Position numbers and translations under genes: made by a program. The notes under the pieces are model-generated. The model was given only the letters and a program-made list of their open reading frames with translations. It did no database searches and was not told the origin of the DNA. Below are positions 33,174 through 40,320 of a DNA stretch of 64,000 nt, in pieces; positions within the stretch are counted from its first letter, which is position 1, and every line of letters begins with the position of its first letter. Origin of the DNA: Rhodocyclales bacterium. GTDB lineage: Bacteria > Pseudomonadota > Gammaproteobacteria > Burkholderiales > Rhodocyclaceae. The stretch lies in assembly GCA_028292485.1 (NCBI GenBank), contig JAQGMG010000013.1, forward strand, positions 1 to 64,000, read 5' to 3'.

Positions 33174-34240
33174 TGAACGGGAAGTCCGCTCCGTCTTCGC
33201 GCCACCCAGCGGCTGGCGCCCTGTCGTTGCGCGTTTCTTTCGAAGGCATGTCAGCCGTCAAGGCAAGCGCTGGTCTGCTGGGCGCCGTGTGGCATGCTGA
33301 CGTGACTGACCATACCGAAGCCGACATACAGGTCGCCATGCCATCCATGCTGGCAGACCAGGCGGGCGTGCTGGAGCAATGGCGGGTTGATGGCGATGTC
33401 CGTGAAGGTCGGCTTGGCCCGGCGCTCTTCCGCTGCACCGACAAACTGCTGTTCGTCGCGATCAGCATCGATGAGCCGCTGACGGGGCAGACGCGGGATA
33501 TTGCCGGTGCTGCACAGCAAGCCTATGCCGCCCTGTTCGAGGTGATGGCTGCCGAGGGCTTTGCCCACCTGGTGCGTTGCTGGAACTACTTCGCGGATAT
33601 CAACCAGGAGCAGGTGGATCAGGGCGGTGTGCTGGAGCGCTATCGCTTGTTCAATATCGGGCGTCAGGCCGCATTCGAAGCATCCGAGCATTCTGCGGAA
33701 GTTGGCGCCCCCGCCGCCTGTGCGCTGGGCACACACGGCGGGCCATTGACCATTTACGCGCTGGCCGCGCGTAGCGAGCCGAGGAGCGTCGAGAATCCGC
33801 GTCAGGTGAGTGCCTACCGTTACCCGCGTCGTTACGGGCCAAAGAGCCCGAGTTTTTCACGTGGCAGCGTGCTCAGCGATGCCGCTGGTGGTCATGTATT
33901 GTTCATATCGGGGACGGCCAGCATCGTTGGCCACGAAAGCGTGCACGTGGGTGACGTGGTCGCGCAAACCGAGGAATCCCTGCGCAATATCGTGACAGTT
34001 GTGGCTCAAGCCAACCTTGGCCTGGGCAGCGAGGTATTTTCGTCACACAAGCTATGCTACAAGGTGTTTGTGCGTAACCCGGCTGATGCGCCCGTCGTAG
34101 CGGATACGGTCCGGCGCGTGTTGGGCATGGATATGGGTGAGGGGAAAGAATCGGGGGAAGCGACCGACATGGTCGTTTTGCAGGCGGATGTCTGTCGTGC
34201 CGAATTGCTGGTTGAAATAGAAGCGGTCGGTTTTGCCTGA
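33170..34240 (+). CDS. xanB2: XanB2-type chorismatase / hydroxybenzoate synthase
   Basis: 356 residues from ATG 33170 (33173 also possible). Family blocks include RCWNYFADINQE (137-148), ERYRLFNIGRQAAFE (156-170), RSEPRSVENPRQVSAYRYPR (201-220) and LFISGTASIVGHESVHVGDVVAQTEESLRN (244-273). The last contains the conserved Glu of chorismatases. XanB2 of Xanthomonas cleaves chorismate to 3- and 4-hydroxybenzoate; the latter two feed xanthomonadin and ubiquinone. Here it would supply the aryl starter. A tyrosine ammonia-lyase, the alternative starter source, is not seen in the cluster. Confidence 0.87.
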   Translation: MMNGKSAPSSRHPAAGALSLRVSFEGMSAVKASAGLLGAVWHADVTDHTEADIQVAMPSMLADQAGVLEQWRVDGDVREGRLGPALFRCTDKLLFVAISIDEPLTGQTRDIAGAAQQAYAALFEVMAAEGFAHLVRCWNYFADINQEQVDQGGVLERYRLFNIGRQAAFEASEHSAEVGAPAACALGTHGGPLTIYALAARSEPRSVENPRQVSAYRYPRRYGPKSPSFSRGSVLSDAAGGHVLFISGTASIVGHESVHVGDVVAQTEESLRNIVTVVAQANLGLGSEVFSSHKLCYKVFVRNPADAPVVADTVRRVLGMDMGEGKESGEATDMVVLQADVCRAELLVEIEAVGFA

Positions 34241-34251
34241 GCCCACGTTTG

Positions 34252-35160
34252 ATGGGACGGCGGTTGGAGTACAGGAACTTGTCCGCAAAAAAACGGGGAC
34301 GGCAGGAATCGTCTCATGCTGAATTGATGACACGCAGCGCCGCGAGCCGGTTCTCGATGAGCCGGCTTGCCACCGCGTTGCGGCACATGGCCGAGCACGT
34401 CAAGCTGTGGCTGGGCCTGGCTTCGTTGGCAATCGGTTGCATGCTGTGGACGCTGGTAGCGATGCCTGCCGAGTGGGTTTTGCCGACGCCGCTGGCACGG
34501 CGGTTCGGCCGTGGCGGCATCATGCTGGGCTTTCGCTTGTACCTGTGGTGGCTGGAAGTACTGGGCATCGCGCGTTTTGATCTGCGAGCGCTCGATGCGC
34601 TGCGCGAGGGTCCGCCGCTCATCATTGCACCCAACCATCCGACCCGGCTCGATGCATTGATGGTGTTGTCGCGCCTGCCGCGCGTGGTGTGCGTGACCAA
34701 GGCGAGCCTCATTGACAGCTTCCTGATGGGGGCGGGAGCGCGGCTTGCTGGCTACATCCGCAACGACTGGTTCCTGGGTACCAGCGCGTTATCAATCGAG
34801 GCCTTGGGCCAGGGGCAGCATGTACTCATCTTTCCTGAAGGCACCCGCACCGAACAGCCACCTATCGATACGGTGCGTGGCAGTGTTGGCGTCGTCGCGT
34901 GCCGTGCCGGCGTGCCCGTACAGACCGTGATCATCGAAACCGACTCTGCTTTTCTTGGCAAGGGATGGGGCTGGCTGCGCCGGCCCGACATGCCCGTGCA
35001 TATATCTTTCCGGTTGGGCGAGCGCATCGAAGGGCCGCATGACTCGCGCGAATTGCCGAAACGGCTGGAAGCTTCTTTCAGGCGTCAGCTGGCCGACGTG
35101 CATTTGCCGACAGTCTTTGAAGAATCTGCAACGCAATCAAGGCGGAATTCCGGATCATGA
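34252..35160 (+). CDS. Lysophospholipid-type acyltransferase (PlsC family)
   Basis: About 302 residues from ATG 34252; an ATG at 34327 (MTRSAAS) is also possible and no strong ribosome site decides. A membrane helix (LGLASLAIGCMLWTLVAMP) precedes the H-x4-D catalytic motif in APNHPTRLDALM. Later blocks FPEGTRTEQPP and a GSVGVVACRAGVPVQTV strand complete the PlsC fold. Probably esterifies the polyene or a glycerol/lipid head group at the inner membrane. Coupled to the downstream glycosyltransferase (ATGA). Confidence 0.83.
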   Translation: MGRRLEYRNLSAKKRGRQESSHAELMTRSAASRFSMSRLATALRHMAEHVKLWLGLASLAIGCMLWTLVAMPAEWVLPTPLARRFGRGGIMLGFRLYLWWLEVLGIARFDLRALDALREGPPLIIAPNHPTRLDALMVLSRLPRVVCVTKASLIDSFLMGAGARLAGYIRNDWFLGTSALSIEALGQGQHVLIFPEGTRTEQPPIDTVRGSVGVVACRAGVPVQTVIIETDSAFLGKGWGWLRRPDMPVHISFRLGERIEGPHDSRELPKRLEASFRRQLADVHLPTVFEESATQSRRNSGS

Positions 35161-35960
35161 GCGCTGCACTCCCCGCGTCCTTGTCATCGGCCACACACAT
35201 CGTTCTTATCCCGAGCTACAACCCCGGTGAGAGCGTCTTCGCCACCGTTGCCAGCGCACGTGCGCACTGGTCGCCCGTGTGGGTCGTGGTCGATGGCAGT
35301 ACCGATGGCACGCCAGCGCGTTTGCAGGCGCTGGCACGTGATGACGATGGCTTGCGCGTCATCCTGATGCCGACGAATCAGGGCAAGGGCGCTGCTGTTC
35401 TGCATGGCATTGAACTGGCCGCGGCCGAAGGCTATACGCATGTCCTGACCATGGACTCGGACGGGCAGCACCCGGCTGACCTGATTCCAGACTTCATGGC
35501 GCGTTCGATGGCCGCTCCGCGCGCCATGGTGCTGGGTTGCCCGGTGTTCGACGCCAGCGCGCCGGCCATTCGTGTGGGCGGTCGCAAGATATCCAACGGG
35601 CTTGCCAACGTCATGTCCTTCTGGGCGGGCATCGGCGATTCGCTATACGGTTTCCGTGTTTACCCGATTTCGCAACTTGCCAACGTCATGCGTGGCAAAC
35701 GCTGGATGCGCCGTTTCGACTTCGATCCGGAGGCCGTCGTACGCCTTTGCTGGCGTGGCGTCGTACCGTTGAATGTGCCGGCACCGGTGAGATATCTGCG
35801 TGCCGATGAAGGGGGCGTGTCCCATTTCAACTATCTGCGTGACAACATCCTGCTGACGTGGATGTATAGCCGGCTGGCTATCGGTGCCTTGCTGCGCGCA
35901 CCGGCATTGCTACGGCGCAAGCTGCCCTCAACGGAAATGCGCACGCCGGACAAGGCGTAG
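35157..35960 (+). CDS. Family 2 glycosyltransferase
   Basis: 267 residues. GT-A fold with IPSYNPGESVFATVA, VVDGSTDGTPA, NQGKGAAVLHGI and the metal-binding DxD region LTMDSDGQHPADL. No membrane helices except a weak C-terminal one. Probably adds a sugar to the pigment head group. Last gene of the plus-strand operon; it converges on fabG across a paired repeat. Confidence 0.85.
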   Translation: MSAALPASLSSATHIVLIPSYNPGESVFATVASARAHWSPVWVVVDGSTDGTPARLQALARDDDGLRVILMPTNQGKGAAVLHGIELAAAEGYTHVLTMDSDGQHPADLIPDFMARSMAAPRAMVLGCPVFDASAPAIRVGGRKISNGLANVMSFWAGIGDSLYGFRVYPISQLANVMRGKRWMRRFDFDPEAVVRLCWRGVVPLNVPAPVRYLRADEGGVSHFNYLRDNILLTWMYSRLAIGALLRAPALLRRKLPSTEMRTPDKA

Positions 35961-36026
35961 CGAAAGCCGGGTCGGTGCTGAAGCCTCTCGTCTAGCCCAT
36001 GCACTGGCGATGTGCATCTATTGGAT

Positions 36027-36112
36027 CGTCATTCCCGCGAAAGCGGGAATCCACGCACACCTCGATGCAAGTTGGTTCACGCAAGTGGATTCCCGCTTTC
36101 GCGGGAATGACG
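36027..36112. repeat. Paired inverted ATTCCC-N8-GGGAAT element at the operon convergence
   Basis: Cores at 36031-36050 and 36089-36108, both perfect, flanked by GTC/GAC. Together they can form a long hairpin between the two convergent pigment operons, and may act as a bidirectional transcription end. Same family as at 26780 and 28644. Confidence 0.78.
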
Positions 36113-36115
36113 GCG

Positions 36116-36835
36116 TCAGATCATCCCGCCATTTATTGAAATGATCTGCCCTGTAATGTAGGCAGCCATGTCGGAGCTGAGAAAGCCCACCAGCGCCGCC
36201 ACCTCGTCAGTTGTACCAGCACGCTTCACGGGCACCATGCGCTCGATCATTTCGCGATCGAAGACGCCCTCGGTCATTTCTGAAGTAATGATGCCTGGCG
36301 CTACGGCGTTGACCGTGACGCCACGACTGGCAACTTCCAGCGAAAGCGCACGCGTGGCCGACTGCAATGCACCTTTGGCGGCGGCGTAGTTAACCTGACC
36401 GCGATTGCCGGCGATTGCCGCAACGGATGACATATTGATGATGCGCCCCCAGCGGGTGCGGATCATCGGCAGCATCAGCGGCTGTGTAACGTTGAAAAAA
36501 CCACCCAGCGAGACATCGACAACACGCGACCATTGCCCATGGTCCATACCGGCAAATACACCATCGTCATGAATGCCGGCGTTGTTCACGAGAATCTGTA
36601 CTGCACCGGCTTCGACAATGGCGGCTAGCGCCGTTTCGCAGGCCGTCGTGTCGGTGACATCGAAGGCGATGGCTTCGGCGCTGTGGCCCTGAGTGCACAG
36701 CTCTGCGGCAAGCGCTTCGGCACGCGCCAGATTGCCATTGGCATGCACGATGACGTGGTGACCCTGTGCTGCGAGTACGCGGCAGATGGCGCTGCCGATC
36801 GAACCACTACCGCCGGTGACGAGCGCACGTTTCAT
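36116..36835 (-). CDS. fabG: 3-oxoacyl-ACP reductase (FabG-like)
   Basis: 239 residues, classical SDR. NADPH-binding TGGSGSIG (7-14), NNAG (84-87), Ser136/137 in INMSSV and Tyr150/Lys154 in VNYAAAKG. Reduces the beta-keto group in each polyene cycle. Its ATG overlaps the dehydratase gene by four bases. Last gene of the minus-strand operon. Confidence 0.92.
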   Translation of the reverse strand: MKRALVTGGSGSIGSAICRVLAAQGHHVIVHANGNLARAEALAAELCTQGHSAEAIAFDVTDTTACETALAAIVEAGAVQILVNNAGIHDDGVFAGMDHGQWSRVVDVSLGGFFNVTQPLMLPMIRTRWGRIINMSSVAAIAGNRGQVNYAAAKGALQSATRALSLEVASRGVTVNAVAPGIITSEMTEGVFDREMIERMVPVKRAGTTDEVAALVGFLSSDMAAYITGQIISINGGMI

Positions 36836-37290
36836 GTCTGTCTGCCCTGAATATTGTCGGCGTCGAGTACGACTGCGGCCCGCCCGGTGAGCAAGAGTTT
36901 TTCGCCGCCGTGTACGCTGAAACTGTAAAGAATGCTTTGCCCATCGCCGGTAAGCCTGACAGCTTGTACCGTCAGCGCGTCGACGATGTCATCGAGGCGC
37001 GGCACATGTAACTGCACTTCCCGCATGCTGGCAAGAAATCCTGCGCGCGGGCGCGAGTCACCGGCAAGCCCGGCAGTCAGCGCGCCATGGATTGCCATGG
37101 CCTGCGCAGCATATTCGACGCCGCAGGCCGCACCCAGGCGACCGGCCTCGCGCAAGGGGTTGTTGTCGTCATGATGGCTGCGCGTGCTGCATGAAATGTT
37201 TTCCGCATCCCAATGCTCGACCATGTCGAGCAGGCACATGCCGCCGGCATGAGGGATGCGTGTGGCGATTTCAGACTTGTTCAGTGGCAA
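36832..37290 (-). CDS. Hotdog-fold 3-hydroxyacyl-ACP dehydratase (ApeP-like)
   Basis: 152 residues. IPHAGGMCLLDMVEHWDAE carries the His of the hotdog dehydratases, and GRLGAACGVEYAAQAMAIHGAL the helix with the acidic residue. Removes water to create the double bond in each extension cycle. Overlaps the upstream ketosynthase-like gene by ten bases. Confidence 0.83.
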   Translation of the reverse strand: MPLNKSEIATRIPHAGGMCLLDMVEHWDAENISCSTRSHHDDNNPLREAGRLGAACGVEYAAQAMAIHGALTAGLAGDSRPRAGFLASMREVQLHVPRLDDIVDALTVQAVRLTGDGQSILYSFSVHGGEKLLLTGRAAVVLDADNIQGRQT

Positions 37291-38105
37291 GGGCTTACTC
37301 CGATACGCAGGCTCAATGGCGCCAGATATTCGAGATCCACGCTTGCATGCCGAGCGGTTGCGACGGCATGCAGCAGCGGTAAGGCGCGACCACTTGGTGT
37401 GCCACCTTGCAGGGCCGCAAGCTTCTCCAGCGGAGCCAGCGTTGGCGGGTTTTCACTCAGGGAAAGGTCGAGCCTGGCCAGTGCATGGGCGGCGGGCTGC
37501 GCAGACAGCACCAACCCGATTCCCATATTGTCGAGCATCGGCCGCACGCTGCCGAGCGGGTGCGGGTAGATGCTGTCGTGGACCACCAGCAGACAATCCT
37601 CACCATTTCCCGCTACCTGCATGGCCGCTTCGAGCAGGCCGGCCGAGAAGCTTGCATCGAATGCGCACAGGCTGGTCGACGGCGCCATGCAGCCCGTCGC
37701 GATGCTCCAGTAACCGGAGGAGGCGTTATGCACGGAGTTGTGGAAACGCGTGGGCGAAATGAAACGATCATCGCCTGCCAGGGCATCGCACAGCGCGTGG
37801 CAGTTTTCACCTTCTGCATTGGAGGCAGAGAAAACGGAGGCCAGCAGCGCCGGGTCGCGATCGGCATGCCGGGCCGCTTCAAGCCCTACGGCAAGCGCCA
37901 GCTTGACGACGATACCGACGCGACGACGCTCGGCTGCGGGGAGTACCTGCAGCACGGGAATCCGCGTGGTCGTCCGGCTCCACGCTTCTTCTTCACGCAG
38001 GATTGCGCGTAGCGCCGGCCAGCCGTCAAAGCCCGGGCCAATGGCGCCGATGCCAAGGAGATAAACCGTGGTCTGCGCGGCGCTGTTTTCCATTTGCTGT
38101 GCCAT
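37281..38105 (-). CDS. Ketosynthase-like chain-length factor homologue
   Basis: 274 residues from ATG 38105. Only the N-terminal ketosynthase half is represented, with SATGCMAPST and SLCAFDASFSAG where an active KS would have its nucleophile context; the second-half histidines are absent. Short KS-like proteins of this type are constant companions of aryl polyene ketosynthases and are thought to act as heterodimer partners that set chain length. Directly downstream of KS2 (one-base gap). Confidence 0.82.
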   Translation of the reverse strand: MAQQMENSAAQTTVYLLGIGAIGPGFDGWPALRAILREEEAWSRTTTRIPVLQVLPAAERRRVGIVVKLALAVGLEAARHADRDPALLASVFSASNAEGENCHALCDALAGDDRFISPTRFHNSVHNASSGYWSIATGCMAPSTSLCAFDASFSAGLLEAAMQVAGNGEDCLLVVHDSIYPHPLGSVRPMLDNMGIGLVLSAQPAAHALARLDLSLSENPPTLAPLEKLAALQGGTPSGRALPLLHAVATARHASVDLEYLAPLSLRIGVSPCH

Positions 38106-38106
38106 C

Positions 38107-39336
38107 TCAGTATTCTCCGCGGCGGCCAAGCACGAGGCTGCAATTGGTGCCGCCAAACCCGAAGGAGTTGCTCAGGACATGGCGCAGTGGCGCATTCCTG
38201 TTCTCTGATTGATAGTTCACCTGCAATTCCGGGTCGAGTTGCGTCACATTGAGACCGCCGGGCATGAAGCCATGTTTGAGACTCAAGGCTGAAATGATGG
38301 CTTCGGCACCGCCTGCTGCGCCCAGCGTGTGGCCGGTCGCGCCCTTGGTAGAGCTGCACGGCGTTGCCATACCGAACTCGGCAGCCACGGCGCGCGCTTC
38401 GGCGGCATCGTTGCTCGGCGTAGCCGTGCCATGCAGGTTGATGTAGTCGATATCGCCGGGCTGCAGGCCGGCGCGTTGCAATGCAGTGCGCATGGCAACG
38501 CGTGCGCCGAGGCCTTCCGGGTGAGGCGCCGACATATGATGGGCGTCGGCCGATTCGCCCACGCCCAGCAGCAGTACATCGTCATTCTTGCTGCCATGGA
38601 CATCCACACGTTCGAGCAATACGAACGCTGCGGCTTCGCCGATCGACAAGCCATTGCGTGTGGCGTCGTAAGGCTTGCATGGCTCGGTCGAAAGCAATTG
38701 CAGCGAATGAAAACCGTACAGCGTGGTCAGGCACAAGGAGTCGACACCACCGACGATGGCGGCGTCGATGAAACCGGCAGCGATCATGCGCTGGGCGTTG
38801 CCGAACGCTTTAGCGCTCGATGAGCAGGCGGTCGATACGACAAGGGCCGGCCCTTCCAGCGCCAGTGCGTGACGGACGAAGTCGGCAATAGAAAAGGTGT
38901 TGTGCGTTTCGCGGTAGTTGAAGTCGGGCGGCAAATTGCCGTTCTCGTCACGACGGCGAAACGCCTGCTCGGTTTCGAGAATGCCCGAAGTGCTGGTGCC
39001 GAGAAATATACCGATGCGGCTGGCACCATGGCGGGCCCGCGCTGCCTGCAAGGTTTCCATCAGCCCGTCCTGTTGCAGGGCAAGCCAGGCCAGGCGATTG
39101 TTGCGGCAGTTGAAATGCGCCAGATGAGCGGGGAGCATGACATCGTCAACACTGTCGACATGCCCGATCCAGGTCGCCAGGTCGACAGTCTCGAATGGCC
39201 GTTCAGACAATCCGCTACGCGACTCGCGCAGGGCGCCGAGGGTCGCGTTCAGGCCATGGCCGAGGCTGGAACTGAGGCTCATTGCCGACAGATGCAGCGG
39301 AGGGAGCGGGGTACGGGTTGCGTCGTGCGGTAGCAT
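38107..39336 (-). CDS. Beta-ketoacyl-ACP synthase (KS2)
   Basis: 409 residues. Triad: Cys171 (VVSTACSSSAKAF), His301 (NLHGTATPSND) and His335 (STKGATGHTLGAAGG, with Lys330). FabF-like and complete, so it is catalytically competent, and it pairs with the adjacent chain-length-factor-like protein as in other aryl polyene clusters. It lies 44 bases downstream of the lipoprotein hydrolase gene. Confidence 0.9.
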   Translation of the reverse strand: MLPHDATRTPLPPLHLSAMSLSSSLGHGLNATLGALRESRSGLSERPFETVDLATWIGHVDSVDDVMLPAHLAHFNCRNNRLAWLALQQDGLMETLQAARARHGASRIGIFLGTSTSGILETEQAFRRRDENGNLPPDFNYRETHNTFSIADFVRHALALEGPALVVSTACSSSAKAFGNAQRMIAAGFIDAAIVGGVDSLCLTTLYGFHSLQLLSTEPCKPYDATRNGLSIGEAAAFVLLERVDVHGSKNDDVLLLGVGESADAHHMSAPHPEGLGARVAMRTALQRAGLQPGDIDYINLHGTATPSNDAAEARAVAAEFGMATPCSSTKGATGHTLGAAGGAEAIISALSLKHGFMPGGLNVTQLDPELQVNYQSENRNAPLRHVLSNSFGFGGTNCSLVLGRRGEY

Positions 39337-39380
39337 CAGATGGTGTTAATCAGCGTGTAGGAAAAAAAGCAAAGCTTGAA

Positions 39381-40265
39381 TCACAGCTTGATTCTATCAA
39401 GATGTGCTTGTCTGGCGGCTTCGCCGGCCCATGGGCCCTTGTCGAGAAAGCTGCGCCACAGCAGACGCCATGTTGCCCAGTCATGGCCGCCTTCGACGAA
39501 ATTCACGTGTGTGGCAGGCAACAGGCTGGCGAGCATCTTCTGGCCTTCAACGAGACGGTCGGACTTTCCCGTCCCCATGAATATCTGCGGTACGTGTGCT
39601 GCATTGTTGGTCTTGGCTTCCTGCATGCTGCCCATCGCGGCGAGCCAAAGCAGCGCATGACGTTCACCGCCTCCTTGGGCTTGCGGCGAACGCGACCAGG
39701 CCAAGGCACCGCCGCTGTGCTCGATCTCGGCGAGCACTTTATCGGTGCCGGGGAAAGGCGCGATCAGGAAGATGCCCGTCACCGCATCCGGAAATTTTGC
39801 GCTGTACAGCAGCGATCCCAGTCCGCCAAGCGATACGCCGACGATCCAGATTTCCTTGTAGCCCTGTGCCCGTGCCGGCGCGAAGATGTCCGTTTCAAGG
39901 CGCACGTCGACGTCACGCGCTTCATAGTAGCCATAGTGTGCTTCAGGAATCAGCACATCGGCATCGATGCCGCTTGCGCGCAGATCCTTGACGAAGCCTT
40001 CGCTGACAAAATCACCGGCCTTGTCATAGATGCCAGGCAGCATGACGATGAGCCGCATGGCGCGTGCATCCGTGCCTTGACGATCCTGCAGGGCGGGCAT
40101 CGGAACCGTGTGGGGTGGCGGCAAGAATCCGCAGGCGGCAAGCATGGCGCTGCATGCAGCAAAGGCCAGGTATGCCAGCCGGTTACCGCCATGTGTGCGC
40201 AGCCGGGCGAGCTTGAGCCACAGGGCGGCACGTTGTGGAAACTTCCGAAACGTATCAGGCATCAT
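39381..40265 (-). CDS. Lipoprotein-like alpha/beta-hydrolase
   Basis: About 294 residues from the tandem ATGATG at 40262-40265. A long basic N-terminus precedes a hydrophobic core and the lipobox MLAACG. The hydrolase domain has LIVMLPGIYDKAGDF, the nucleophile elbow GVSLGGLGS, an Asp in GTGKSDRL and His in VEGGHDWATW. Predicted envelope lipoprotein. A role in ester cleavage or transfer of the pigment on its way to the outer membrane is inferred from context. Confidence 0.75.
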   Translation of the reverse strand: MMPDTFRKFPQRAALWLKLARLRTHGGNRLAYLAFAACSAMLAACGFLPPPHTVPMPALQDRQGTDARAMRLIVMLPGIYDKAGDFVSEGFVKDLRASGIDADVLIPEAHYGYYEARDVDVRLETDIFAPARAQGYKEIWIVGVSLGGLGSLLYSAKFPDAVTGIFLIAPFPGTDKVLAEIEHSGGALAWSRSPQAQGGGERHALLWLAAMGSMQEAKTNNAAHVPQIFMGTGKSDRLVEGQKMLASLLPATHVNFVEGGHDWATWRLLWRSFLDKGPWAGEAARQAHLDRIKL

Positions 40266-40320
40266 CACATCATCGTCATCAGAGCGACGGCCGTCGGTTC
40301 GCTGGCGTACCGCCCGCAAT

